In this document: positions 8,296-17,171 of the stretch, one piece after another
Numbering within the stretch: position 1 is the first letter of the stretch
Layout: each line of letters opens with the position of its first letter
NCBI RefSeq assembly: GCF_001678665.1
Contig: NZ_LZRP01000001.1
Location: 372,001-436,000 of the forward strand
Reading direction: 5' to 3'
DNA from: Erythrobacter sp. QSSC1-22B
GTDB taxonomy: Bacteria; Pseudomonadota; Alphaproteobacteria; Sphingomonadales; Sphingomonadaceae
DNA length: 64,000 bases
Notes under the pieces: model-generated
Told to the model about the DNA's origin: nothing
What the model saw: only the letters and a program-made list of their open reading frames with translations
Database searches by the model: none
Program-made: the position numbers and the translations under genes

Positions 8296-9555
8296 ATGGA
8301 TCATTTCACTCTCCGCAACGGCGTGCTCCACGCCGAAGACGTGCCGCTCCCCGCGATTGCCGAGGCGGTCGGCACCCCCGTTTATGTCTATTCGCGCGCC
8401 ACGATCGAGCGCCACGCCGCGGTGTTCCGCGAGGCGCTGGCGCCGCTCGACAACCCGCACATCGCCTTCGCGGTGAAGTCCAACCCCAACCTCGCGGTGC
8501 TGCGCGTCCTCGCGCGGCAGGGCTATGGCGCCGATGTGGTCTCTGGCGGCGAGCTGATCCGCGCGCTGGCCGCGGGCATGAAGCCTGCGGACATCGTGTT
8601 TTCCGGGGTCGGCAAGACCCATGCCGAGCTCGAGCAGGGGCTGCGCGAGGATATCGGCCAGTTCAACATCGAGAGCGAGGAAGAGGGCTACGAACTTGCC
8701 ATGATCGCACGCCGCGCGGGCAAGCTGGCGCGCTGCGCCCTGCGGGTGAACCCCGATGTCGATGCGCGCACGCATGAGAAGATCTCGACCGGCAAGAGCG
8801 AGAACAAGTTCGGCGTGCCGCTCGACCGCGCGGCGGAAATCTACACCGCGCTGGCGGACGAGGACGGGCTCGATATGCGCGGCATCGCGGTGCATATCGG
8901 CAGCCAGCTCGCCAGCCTCGAACCGCTCGAGACAGCGTTCGGCAAGGTCGGCGCACTGATCGCCGAGCTGCGCGCCGCGGGCTGCAAGGTCACCCATGCC
9001 GATCTCGGCGGCGGGCTCGGTGTCCCCTATCGCGCGGGCGAGGTGCTCCCCGCCCCGGCCGAATACGGCGCCATGGTCGCACGGGTGACGAAGGGCTGGG
9101 ACGTCCGGCTTATGTTCGAACCCGGCCGGGTGATCGCGGGCAATGCCGGCGTGCTGCTGACCCGCGTGGTGCGGGTCAAGCGCGGGCTGACGCATCCCTT
9201 CGTGGTTGTCGATGCGGCGATGAACGATCTCGCGCGCCCCGCGCTCTACGGCGCCTGGCACGATTTCGACGCGGTCGAACCGACCGGCGAGCGCACCACC
9301 GCGCATATCGTCGGGCCGATCTGCGAGACCGGCGACACCTTCGCCATGAACCGCGAATGCGACGCGCTGACCACCGGCGATCTCGCGGTGTTCCGCACCG
9401 CGGGCGCCTATGGCGCAACCATGGCCTCCTCCTACAATTCGCGCGGTTTCGTGGCCGAGGTGCTCGTCGACGGCGACCGCTTCGCCACCGTCGCCGACCG
9501 GATCGCGCCCGCCGCGATCATGGACGCTGAACGCATGCCCGACTGGCTGGCATGA
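8296..9555 (+). CDS. lysA: Diaminopimelate decarboxylase
   Basis: The 419-residue PLP enzyme converts meso-diaminopimelate to lysine. The PLP lysine is in FAVKSNPN (Lys61); the glycine-rich phosphate loop (DLGGGLGVPY) and the CETGDTF active-site cysteine motif of the other subunit are present. Full family length. It lies 78 bp after the small lipoprotein gene, and the next gene overlaps its stop by 4 bp (ATGA). dapA at 36789-37670 belongs to the same pathway but is not linked. Confidence 0.97.
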   Translation: MDHFTLRNGVLHAEDVPLPAIAEAVGTPVYVYSRATIERHAAVFREALAPLDNPHIAFAVKSNPNLAVLRVLARQGYGADVVSGGELIRALAAGMKPADIVFSGVGKTHAELEQGLREDIGQFNIESEEEGYELAMIARRAGKLARCALRVNPDVDARTHEKISTGKSENKFGVPLDRAAEIYTALADEDGLDMRGIAVHIGSQLASLEPLETAFGKVGALIAELRAAGCKVTHADLGGGLGVPYRAGEVLPAPAEYGAMVARVTKGWDVRLMFEPGRVIAGNAGVLLTRVVRVKRGLTHPFVVVDAAMNDLARPALYGAWHDFDAVEPTGERTTAHIVGPICETGDTFAMNRECDALTTGDLAVFRTAGAYGATMASSYNSRGFVAEVLVDGDRFATVADRIAPAAIMDAERMPDWLA

Positions 9556-10322
9556 ACAGCCTGCCGCTCTTCCACCGGATTGCCGGTACGCGGGTCGTGC
9601 TGGTCGGCAGCGGCCCGATGGCCCAGGCCAAGCAGCGACTGGTCGAGCGCGCCGGGGGCGAAATCTGCAGCGAGGCCGAGGCCCACCATGCGCGGCTGGC
9701 TTTCGTAGCGCTGGAGGATGGGCGTGCGGCGGAATCGGCGGCGCTGCGGCTCAAGCGGCTCGGACTGCTGGTCAATGTCGCCGACCGCCCGGAATTGTGC
9801 GATTTCACCCTCCCCAGCGTGCTCGAACGCGAACCGGTTCTGATCGCGGTGGGCACCGGCGGCGCATCGGCGGGGCTGGCCAAGCATCTGCGGCTGCGGC
9901 TCGAGCGGCTGCTGCCGGCCGGGCTCGGCACGCTGGCGAGCGGGCTGTCGGAAGCCAGGGGCCGGATTCGCGCACGCTGGCCCGATGGCGACGACCGCCG
10001 CCGCGCCATCGATGCGGCGCTGTCCGAGCACGGCCCGCTTGATCCGCTCGCAAGCGGAAGCGATGAGCGTGTCGAGAACTGGCTGACGGATGCTGCCGAG
10101 CCTCAGGGCGCGCAAACCATCGAGATAGCGCTCGCCGGCGACGATCCCGACGATCTCACGCTGCGGCAGGCGCGGCTGCTCGGAATGGCCGACACCGTGT
10201 TGCACGATCCCGGCATCCCCGAAGCCATCCTGATCCGCGCCCGCGCCGATGCGCGGCGGATGGCGCTGCCCTGCGATCCGCCCGAGGACGGGCTGACGAT
10301 CGTGTTGCGCAAAACCGTGTGA
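9552..10322 (+). CDS. Precorrin-2 dehydrogenase-like (CysG N-terminal) protein
   Basis: A 256-residue protein with an N-terminal NAD-binding motif (VVLVGSGPMAQAKQRLVERAG) followed by the residues typical of the siroheme synthase N-terminal half, which oxidises precorrin-2 and inserts iron (LVNVADRPELCDFTLPSVLEREPVLIAV region). The methyltransferase half of CysG is missing; the C-terminal 60 residues recall only the start of that domain (LRQARLLGMADTVLHD). It overlaps lysA by 4 bp. A role in siroheme for sulfite or nitrite reduction is inferred. Confidence 0.8.
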   Translation: MNSLPLFHRIAGTRVVLVGSGPMAQAKQRLVERAGGEICSEAEAHHARLAFVALEDGRAAESAALRLKRLGLLVNVADRPELCDFTLPSVLEREPVLIAVGTGGASAGLAKHLRLRLERLLPAGLGTLASGLSEARGRIRARWPDGDDRRRAIDAALSEHGPLDPLASGSDERVENWLTDAAEPQGAQTIEIALAGDDPDDLTLRQARLLGMADTVLHDPGIPEAILIRARADARRMALPCDPPEDGLTIVLRKTV

Positions 10323-10349
10323 ACACCGCGCAAGCTGGGTAGCTTCGCG

Positions 10350-11351
10350 TCAGAGCGGGGCACCGCCTCCGCGGATCCCCTCGAAATAGCGCGCCATCGC
10401 ATCGGCGGTCCGGTCGGTCAGCGCGATAAAGGCGCGGCGCTTGTCCTCCTGGTCCTGCGTGCGTTCGAGCAACCCGCTTTCGACCATCTGCGAAATCCAG
10501 CGCAGCGCGGTGGTCGGTGGAACCCCGGCAGCGATGCACAGCGAGGACACCGACACCCGGCGATGCTCGGCGCGCGCGGCGGTGAGATCGAGCAGGATAT
10601 CCCAGGCCGGATCGGCGAACAGCTCGTCATCGAAATATTTGCTCCGCTGGCGGCGGTCGCGGATAATGCGTTTGACCAGCCGCGGGTCGGGCAGCGGCGG
10701 GCGCGGTCGGCGCAGGAAATCGCGCTCATCCTCCGCTGGGCGAAAAGTCCGGTCCGGGGCGCGCAGCGAACCGGCCTCGGCCCCGGGTACCGGATACTGC
10801 ATCGGGCCCGCGAGCCGATCGAGCTTTTGCGCCATCTGCAAGACCTGCTCGGTCAGCCGCAGCAGCATCACCCGCTCCTCGCTCCCCTCTTCGCGCAAGC
10901 GGCGGCCGGGCAGTTGCGCCAGCGCCGCAGCCAGTGCCACCAGCCCCTCTGCGCGCTGCGCACCGACCAGGATCTGCGGGCGCGAGCGTTCGAGACAACC
11001 GAACACATCGTCGAGCGCTTCCGCGGAGGTCGCCACGATCAGCCTCGCACCCGCGCGCGCCACCCGTTCGTCGAGCCGGATCAGCGCCGCCAGCTTGCCG
11101 CCATCGACCTGCGGGCAATCCGCGACCACCACATCGCCCAGCGCTCCACCCGATCCCCCGCCCGATCCCTCGAGCAGCCATTCGAGCGGCTGCGGCTTGC
11201 CCACCGCCAGCCCGGCGGCGCGCGCATCGTCGGTGAGATGGGAAAGCCTGCGCGGATCATCGCCGAACAGCGAGAGTGTCAATGCCAAAACCGCATCGCC
11301 CTCCATCCGCGCCGGTTCGACACCTTCGTGAAGATAAGCAAGCTGGGCCAT
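10350..11351 (-). CDS. Two-domain winged-helix (MarR-like) regulator with SOS box
   Basis: This 333-residue protein has a C-terminal winged-helix domain (about 235-325) with DPAWDILLDLTAAR, a recognition-helix segment VPPTTALRWISQMVESGLLER, and the wing QEDKRRAFIALT, as in MarR-type DNA-binding proteins. The N-terminal about 150 residues look like an alpha/beta pseudo-receiver with no obvious phosphorylation set. A LexA-type box (11374-11388) and an 8-bp inverted repeat lie immediately upstream, and an AGGAG ribosome site overlaps the repeat. The target genes are unknown. Its placement in the SOS response is inferred from the box. Confidence 0.8.
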   Translation of the reverse strand: MAQLAYLHEGVEPARMEGDAVLALTLSLFGDDPRRLSHLTDDARAAGLAVGKPQPLEWLLEGSGGGSGGALGDVVVADCPQVDGGKLAALIRLDERVARAGARLIVATSAEALDDVFGCLERSRPQILVGAQRAEGLVALAAALAQLPGRRLREEGSEERVMLLRLTEQVLQMAQKLDRLAGPMQYPVPGAEAGSLRAPDRTFRPAEDERDFLRRPRPPLPDPRLVKRIIRDRRQRSKYFDDELFADPAWDILLDLTAARAEHRRVSVSSLCIAAGVPPTTALRWISQMVESGLLERTQDQEDKRRAFIALTDRTADAMARYFEGIRGGGAPL

Positions 11352-11359
11352 GCGAATCG

Positions 11360-11382
11360 CTCCTGTTATGCGTGAACAGGAG
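11360..11382. promoter_or_regulatory. 8-bp inverted repeat, candidate operator
   Basis: CTCCTGTT (11360-11367) and AACAGGAG (11375-11382) form a perfect inverted repeat with 7-bp spacer. It begins 8 bp upstream of the regulator's ATG, carries that gene's ribosome binding site, and overlaps the SOS box. It could be an autoregulatory operator or an mRNA hairpin hiding the ribosome site. Confidence 0.55.
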
Positions 11383-11388
11383 TAGAAC
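11374..11388 (-). promoter_or_regulatory. SOS (LexA) box upstream of winged-helix gene
   Basis: GAACAGGAGTAGAAC fits the alphaproteobacterial LexA site GAAC-N7-GAAC exactly. It differs from the recA box at 32973-32987 (GAACAAGAGTAGAAC) at one position. It lies 22 bp upstream of the minus-strand ATG at 11351. Confidence 0.75.
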
Positions 11389-11430
11389 AGAACGGGAATT
11401 AGTCAAGAATGGGGGCATTAGCCCGCATCG

Positions 11431-11955
11431 TCAGGGCCGAATCTCGATCGGCGTCCCGTCGGGCACCATCTGCCACAGCAGTTCCATCTCCGCGTTGGTC
11501 AGCGCGATGCAGCCATCGGTCCAGTCGCCCGCCATTCGCCGGTCGTCGGGCAGGCCGTTGGGCTGGCCGTGGATGAAGATCTCGCCCCCGGGCGAGCGGC
11601 CCTGCGCTTGCGCAAAGGCGCGGTCGGCGGCGTTGGGGTAGGAGATGTGCAGGCTGAGGAAGAAGCGCGACTGCGGATTGCCATAATCGATCGTGTAGCG
11701 CCCCTCGGGGGTGCGCTCGTCGCCTTCGAATTGCTTGTGGCCCTGCGGCGCATCGCCGAACTGCAGCCCGGTGATGCGGTGGATCACCGCGCCCTGCGAA
11801 TAGACCCACACGGTCCGCTCGGCCTTCTCGATCACCACGAAATCCGCAGTCGGCAGCGTCTCGGCGCGAGCCGGAGGACTGGCGGTCGGTCCGACCGCCA
11901 ATGCGATGCAGGCGATCAGCAGCAGGGCGGACAGGATACGCATCGCCTTTGCCAT
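11431..11955 (-). CDS. L,D-transpeptidase (YkuD) family protein
   Basis: A 174-residue exported protein with a hydrophobic signal peptide (about 6-31, ending PARAE) and a YkuD catalytic domain. The active-site motif is IFIHGQPNG (His129) followed by TDGCIALTN (nucleophile Cys149). Such enzymes form 3-3 peptidoglycan cross-links or attach proteins to the wall. The sequence between the motifs (GLPDDRRMAGDW) resembles the YafK/ErfK short-domain type. The frame ends 79 bp upstream of the winged-helix gene on the same strand. Confidence 0.88.
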   Translation of the reverse strand: MAKAMRILSALLLIACIALAVGPTASPPARAETLPTADFVVIEKAERTVWVYSQGAVIHRITGLQFGDAPQGHKQFEGDERTPEGRYTIDYGNPQSRFFLSLHISYPNAADRAFAQAQGRSPGGEIFIHGQPNGLPDDRRMAGDWTDGCIALTNAEMELLWQMVPDGTPIEIRP

Positions 11956-12015
11956 AACGTCTCCCGCTTAACCGCTGCTCAACCCCGCGCGCATCTGTCC
12001 GGCATCAAACCCCGA

Positions 12016-13305
12016 TCAGTCCTCGAACGGATCGCGCATCAGGATGGTGTCGTCGCGTTCGGGGCTGGTGCTGACCAGCGCCACGGGCGTCTCGATCAGC
12101 TCCTGCACGCGCTGGATATACTTGATCGCGTTGGCGGGCAGCTCGGCATAGCTGCGCGCGCCCGCGGTCGATTCGTGCCAGCCGTCCATTGTCTCGTAGA
12201 TCGGTTCGACCGCGGCCTGGTCCGCGGAATGGCTGGGGAGGTAGTCGTAGACCTTCCCGTGCAGCCGGTAGCCGGTGCAGATCTTCACCTGGTCGAGCCC
12301 GTCGAGCACGTCGATCTTGGTCAGCGCGATCCCGGTGACGCCCGAGATCGAGCAGGTCTGGCGCACCAGCACCGCGTCGAACCAGCCGACCCGGCGCTGG
12401 CGCCCGGTGACGGTGCCGAATTCATGGCCGCGCTCGCCCAGCCGCTGGCCGATCTCGTCGTCGAGCTCGGTCGGGAACGGGCCCGAGCCGACCCTGGTGG
12501 TGTAGGCCTTGACGATACCGAGCACGTAGCCGGTGCTGTTGGGCCCCAGTCCGCTGCCCGCCGCAGCGGTGCCGCTGACGGTGTTGGAGCTGGTGACGAA
12601 CGGATAGGTGCCGTGATCGACGTCGAGCAGCACGCCCTGTGCGCCCTCGAACAGGATGCGCGCACCGGCCTTGCGCACCTTCTTGAGCCGTTTCCACACC
12701 GGCTGCGCGTATTGCAGCACCGAGGGGGCGATTTCGCGCAGTTCGGCAAGCAGCGCGGCCCGGTCGATCGGCGGCTGGTCGAACCCTGCGCGCAGCGCAT
12801 CGTGGTGGGCGCACAGGCGATCCAGTTGCGGTTCGAGATGGTCGAGGTGGGCGAGGTCGCACACGCGGATCGCGCGGCGGCCGACCTTGTCCTCGTAAGC
12901 CGGGCCGATCCCGCGCCCGGTGGTGCCGATCTTGCCCGCGCCCGCCGCCGTTTCGCGCAAGCCGTCGAGGTCGCGGTGGAGCGGCAGGATCAGGGCGCAA
13001 TTGTCGGCGATTGCGAAATTGTCGGGCGTGATCGTTACGCCCTGCCCTTCCAGCTTGGCGATCTCGGCCTTCAGATGCCAGGGATCGAGCACCACGCCGT
13101 TGCCGATGATGCTGAGCGTCCCGGTGACGATGCCGCTGGGCAGCAGGCTGAGCTTGTAGACGGTGTCGCCCACCACCAGCGTGTGGCCGGCGTTGTGCCC
13201 GCCCTGGAAACGGACCACGGCATCGGCGCGGCTGGCGAGCCAGTCGACGATCTTGCCCTTGCCTTCATCGCCCCATTGAGCGCCGATTACGGTAACATTG
13301 GCCAT
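12016..13305 (-). CDS. purA: Adenylosuccinate synthetase
   Basis: The 429-residue enzyme makes adenylosuccinate from IMP, aspartate and [14 protein letters not shown] (8-18) is the GTP-binding motif and GGHNAGHT carries the catalytic His. [13 protein letters not shown] and the C-terminal [16 protein letters not shown] block also fit. The ATG at 13305 gives [18 protein letters not shown], the family start; an upstream extension in frame is not supported. It ends 61 bp from the L,D-transpeptidase start on the same strand. Confidence 0.98.
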   Translation of the reverse strand: MANVTVIGAQWGDEGKGKIVDWLASRADAVVRFQGGHNAGHTLVVGDTVYKLSLLPSGIVTGTLSIIGNGVVLDPWHLKAEIAKLEGQGVTITPDNFAIADNCALILPLHRDLDGLRETAAGAGKIGTTGRGIGPAYEDKVGRRAIRVCDLAHLDHLEPQLDRLCAHHDALRAGFDQPPIDRAALLAELREIAPSVLQYAQPVWKRLKKVRKAGARILFEGAQGVLLDVDHGTYPFVTSSNTVSGTAAAGSGLGPNSTGYVLGIVKAYTTRVGSGPFPTELDDEIGQRLGERGHEFGTVTGRQRRVGWFDAVLVRQTCSISGVTGIALTKIDVLDGLDQVKICTGYRLHGKVYDYLPSHSADQAAVEPIYETMDGWHESTAGARSYAELPANAIKYIQRVQELIETPVALVSTSPERDDTILMRDPFED

Positions 13306-13426
13306 CTGGCAGAATTCACCCGGTAGAGAACAAACGGTGCGGCAGGTAGGCGCTGGCCACAGGCAGGGCAAGCGGGTTTCGGGAAACTTGACCGCCCTGC
13401 ACCATTGGTAGGGCAAAGGAGAACCC

Positions 13427-14242
13427 ATGACCGATTATCCCACCCTCACACTCAACGATAACCGCCAGATCCCGCAACTGGGCTTCGGCACCTACAAGAT
13501 CGACGATGGCGACGCGCCGGAGGCGGTCCGGACCGCGCTCGATGTCGGCTACTGGCTGGTTGATACCGCCGCGATCTACCAGAACGAGAAGGGTGTCGGC
13601 GAAGGCGTGGGCGACTGGGCCGATATCTTCCTCCAGACCAAGGTCTGGAACGAGAGCCAGGGCTTCGAGCGCGCCAAGAAGGCGGCCGACAAATGCCTCG
13701 AACGGCTGGGCCGCGACCATGTCGACATGCTGCTGATCCACTGGCCGTGCCCCGACAAGGGCGAGTTCGTGGCCACCTGGAAGGCGTTCATCGAGCTGCG
13801 CGGCGCGGGCAAGGCCAAGTCGATCGGCGTATCCAACTTCCGCGAGCAGGATTTGCGCCGCATCATCGAGGAGACCGGGGTGACGCCCGCGGTCAACCAG
13901 ATCGAGCTGCACCCCAGCTTCCAGCAGCGCGAATTGCGCAAGGTCCACGAGGAGCTGGGCATCGTCACGCAGAGCTGGTCGCCGCTCGGCCAGGGCGACG
14001 GGCTGGAAAACCCGGCGATCAAGTCCATCGCCGAGGAGACCGGCCAGCCCGCCAGCGCGGTGATTATCCGCTGGCATATCCAGCACGGCCTCTCGACCAT
14101 CCCCAAGGCCAGCAGTCGCGACCATATCGAGGCCAATTTCAAGGCACTGTCGTTCGAATTGTCCGACGAACAGATGGCGGCGATCGATGCGCTGGACAGT
14201 GCGGAAGGCCGGATGGGTCCGGACCCCAGCGAGTTCTGCTAG
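13427..14242 (+). CDS. Aldo/keto reductase
   Basis: A 271-residue (beta/alpha)8 NADPH-dependent carbonyl reductase of the 2,5-diketo-D-gluconate reductase type. The catalytic tetrad is visible as Asp46, Tyr51 (DTAAIYQNE), Lys72 (QTKVW) and His105 (LLIHWP). The cofactor-binding SIGVSNF and the C-terminal [14 protein letters not shown] are also present. AAAGGAGAA precedes the ATG. It converges with hisZ and the stops overlap by 3 bp. Physiological substrate unknown. Confidence 0.92.
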   Translation: MTDYPTLTLNDNRQIPQLGFGTYKIDDGDAPEAVRTALDVGYWLVDTAAIYQNEKGVGEGVGDWADIFLQTKVWNESQGFERAKKAADKCLERLGRDHVDMLLIHWPCPDKGEFVATWKAFIELRGAGKAKSIGVSNFREQDLRRIIEETGVTPAVNQIELHPSFQQRELRKVHEELGIVTQSWSPLGQGDGLENPAIKSIAEETGQPASAVIIRWHIQHGLSTIPKASSRDHIEANFKALSFELSDEQMAAIDALDSAEGRMGPDPSEFC

Positions 14243-15369
14243 AGCGGGACCGCCGCGCCGTCCTCGAGCCGATGCGTGCAGCCCAGCGCTGCCGCATCGT
14301 CGCCCTCGGTCACCGCCGCGAGCGTGCGCCAGCCCACGCTGCGCAGCGCGGCGGCGGCGTTGCGGTCGTGTGCCAGCGGGAGGAACACCGTCGGGCGGGT
14401 CTCGGCGCTGCCGGAGCCCAGCGCATCCAGCACCGGCTCCACGTATAGCGAGAAACCGGTTGCCGCCTCGTCGCTGCCCTTGATCGAATAGGTCCCGCCG
14501 CGCCCCAGCGCACCACGAGCGCCATCGGCGTAGAGGGTGAAGCCGAACCAGCTCTGGTATTCGAACCCGTGCCGCTCGCTGGGATCGAGCGTTAGCCGGG
14601 CGCGGTCGCCCACCGCCGCGGCGATGCTGCGTAGCCCTGCGATCCGGCTGGCAAGGGCGCCCTTGGCGTCGATCGCCGCCAGCCGCTCCACCGCTTCGTC
14701 GAACGGGCCCGCGGCGTAGAGCAGCGGCAGATAGGCTTCGCCGCCCGGCACCTGCGCCAACCCGCCGGCATCCTTGGTGTCGAGTTCGCGGCGCACCGCC
14801 GCGACTTCGCCGCGCTCCAGCGGGAACGCCGCCTCGGCCAGCGTATCGACCAGATCCGGCAGCGTGAAATCGACCGAGACGCTTGGCACACCCGCCGCTT
14901 CCAGCGCTTCGAGCGCCAGCAGCACGATCTGCACCGCCGCCTCGACGCTGTCGCTGCCGATCAATTCGGCACCCAGCTGCATCCGCTGCCGCGCGGGGTC
15001 GAGATGGTCCGAGCGGATCGTCGCGACCTCGCCGCCATAGCACAGCCGCAGCGGCCGCGGGGCGCCAGCCATCCTGGTCGCCGCGATCCTGCCGACCTGC
15101 ACCGTTATGTCCGAACGCAGGGCCAAGGTGCGCAGGCTGATCGGATCGGTGAAGCGCACCATGCGCCGCGTGTGGACTCCTTCCATCCGCCCGGCGAGCG
15201 ATCTCTCGAACTCGATCAGCGGCGGGCGCACCCGGTCGTAGCCCTGCGCATCCATCGCCGAGAGGATCGCGCGCATCGCCCGCGTCGCCGCGGCGGCCTC
15301 GCGCGGCAGGCGGTCCTCCAGTCCTTCGGGAAGCAGATCGTCGGGCAGGGCCGTATCGGGTCGGGTCAT
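14239..15369 (-). CDS. hisZ: ATP phosphoribosyltransferase regulatory subunit
   Basis: A 376-residue HisRS-like protein without tRNA-binding function. HisZ pairs with short-form HisG to control the first step of histidine synthesis. Class II synthetase motifs are recognisable as FTDPISLRTLALRSDITVQVGRI (motif 2 region) and the C-terminal GGTYSIKG. Length and N-terminal LPEGLEDRLPREA fit HisZ, not HisRS, which would be longer with an anticodon domain. It lies downstream of serA on the same strand. Confidence 0.88.
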   Translation of the reverse strand: MTRPDTALPDDLLPEGLEDRLPREAAAATRAMRAILSAMDAQGYDRVRPPLIEFERSLAGRMEGVHTRRMVRFTDPISLRTLALRSDITVQVGRIAATRMAGAPRPLRLCYGGEVATIRSDHLDPARQRMQLGAELIGSDSVEAAVQIVLLALEALEAAGVPSVSVDFTLPDLVDTLAEAAFPLERGEVAAVRRELDTKDAGGLAQVPGGEAYLPLLYAAGPFDEAVERLAAIDAKGALASRIAGLRSIAAAVGDRARLTLDPSERHGFEYQSWFGFTLYADGARGALGRGGTYSIKGSDEAATGFSLYVEPVLDALGSGSAETRPTVFLPLAHDRNAAAALRSVGWRTLAAVTEGDDAAALGCTHRLEDGAAVPL

Positions 15370-15487
15370 GGATACTCACTCGCTTCGCCCCGAGCGTGCC
15401 GGGGACCGTTTATCGAACGCGCTGCCGCGCTAGAAGAGAAAGCGGTGCCTAGACAAGCTCGGGACGAGTGGTTTCCTGATCCGCAGC

Positions 15488-17071
15488 TCAGAACGCCAGC
15501 GGGATCGCCAGCTTCACGCCCTGAAGCGCGCAAGCCTGCTTGACCACCTCGGCGGGGATTGGCGCATCGACGCTGAGCAGCAGCGTTGCTTCCTTGCCCG
15601 CCTCGCGACGACCGAGATGGAAGGTGCCGATGTTGATGCCCTGCTCGCCCAGCAGCGTCCCGATCCGGCCGATGAAGCCCGGCGCGTCCTCGTTGACGAT
15701 ATAGAGCATATGGCCCTCGAGCGCGGCCTCGATGCCGACCCCGAAGATCTCTACCAGCCGCGGCGAATCGGTCCCGAAGAGCGTTCCCGCCACCGAGCGG
15801 TCGCCCTGCTCGGTCGCCACGGTAACGCGCAGCAGCGTCTGGTAGATGCCCTCGCGCTCGTGACGGACATCGCTGACCTCGAGCCCGCGCTCCTTGGCGA
15901 GATAGGGCGCGTTGACCATGTTCACGCTTTCCGAATAGCGGCGCATGAAGCCCGCCAGCACCGCACCGGTGATCGGCTTGCCGTTGAGTTCGGCAGCCGC
16001 GCCTTCGCGCTCGATGCTGATCTTGGTCAGATTGCCATGCGCGAGTTGCCCCACCAGGCTCCCCAGCTTCTCGGCCAGCGCCATGTAGGGGCGCAGCTTG
16101 GGCGCTTCCTCGGCGCTGAGGCTGGGCATGTTGAGCGCATTGCTCACCCCGCCATCGACCAGATAATCGGCCATCTGCTCGGCCACCTGCAGCGCCACAT
16201 TGACCTGCGCCTCGGTGGTCGAGGCGCCCAGATGCGGGGTACAGATGAAATTGGGCTGGCCGAACAATGGGCTTTCCTTGGCCGGTTCGGTGGCGAAGAC
16301 ATCGAGCGCGGCGCCGGCGATATGGCCACTTGCGAGCTGTTCGGCGAGCGCCGCCTCGTCGATCAGCCCGCCGCGCGCGCAATTGACGATCCGAACGCCC
16401 TGCTTGGTCTTGGCGAGATTTTCGGCCGAGAGGATGTTGCGGGTCTCGTCGGTCAGCGGGGTGTGCAGCGTGATGAAATCGGCGCGTGCCAACAGCGTCT
16501 CGAGATCGACCTTCTCGACCCCGATCTCGATCGCGCGATCTGGGGTGAGGAAAGGATCGAAGGCGATGACTTTCATCCGCAGCCCCTGCGCCCGCGAAGC
16601 GACGATCGAGCCGATATTGCCCGCGCCGATTAGTCCCAGCGTCTTGCCGGTGACTTCCACGCCCATAAACGCGCTCTTGGGCCACTCACCGGCCTGCGTG
16701 CGCGCATTGGCTTCGGGGATTTGCCGGGCAAGCGCCATGATCATGGCGATCGCGTGCTCGGCAGTGGTGATCGAATTGCCGAATGGCGTGTTCATCACCA
16801 CCACGCCATGCGCGCTGGCCGTGGGAATATCGACATTGTCGACCCCGATGCCGGCGCGCCCGATCACCTTGAGCCGGGTCGCGGCAGCGAGGATCGCGGG
16901 CGTCACCACGGTCGAGGACCGGATCGCGAGGCCTTCGTATTCGCCGATGCAGGCTTCGAGCTCTTCCGGGGTCATCCCCGGCTTTACATCCACCTCGCAA
17001 CCGCGTTCGGCAAAGATGCGCGCGGCGTTGGGGTCCATCTTGTCCGAAATCAGGACTTTGGGCTTGGTCAT
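15488..17071 (-). CDS. serA: D-3-phosphoglycerate dehydrogenase
   Basis: The 527-residue first enzyme of serine synthesis. The substrate and NAD domains occupy about 1-315, with LGLIGAGNIGSIVASRA as the dinucleotide loop and the HxPLTDET and TPHLGAST catalytic regions. The extra ASB domain and C-terminal ACT domain (IGTLLGEQGINIGTFHLGR) make it the long form with regulatory domains. It starts 100 bp after serC on the same strand, so serC-serA probably form one unit. Confidence 0.97.
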   Translation of the reverse strand: MTKPKVLISDKMDPNAARIFAERGCEVDVKPGMTPEELEACIGEYEGLAIRSSTVVTPAILAAATRLKVIGRAGIGVDNVDIPTASAHGVVVMNTPFGNSITTAEHAIAMIMALARQIPEANARTQAGEWPKSAFMGVEVTGKTLGLIGAGNIGSIVASRAQGLRMKVIAFDPFLTPDRAIEIGVEKVDLETLLARADFITLHTPLTDETRNILSAENLAKTKQGVRIVNCARGGLIDEAALAEQLASGHIAGAALDVFATEPAKESPLFGQPNFICTPHLGASTTEAQVNVALQVAEQMADYLVDGGVSNALNMPSLSAEEAPKLRPYMALAEKLGSLVGQLAHGNLTKISIEREGAAAELNGKPITGAVLAGFMRRYSESVNMVNAPYLAKERGLEVSDVRHEREGIYQTLLRVTVATEQGDRSVAGTLFGTDSPRLVEIFGVGIEAALEGHMLYIVNEDAPGFIGRIGTLLGEQGINIGTFHLGRREAGKEATLLLSVDAPIPAEVVKQACALQGVKLAIPLAF

Positions 17072-17171
17072 GGTCTACCTCGTCGTCCCGGCACGATGCG
17101 GGATCTTTCTGGGGAATGTCGCAACAATGGAGGTGCGATCCGGGCATTCGCCGGAGCGCAGTGAGCGTGGC

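Noticed and set aside
13316-15379. 687-codon minus-strand frame
   Set aside because: Antisense shadow of the aldo/keto reductase and out-of-frame reading of hisZ, both of which have clear motifs.
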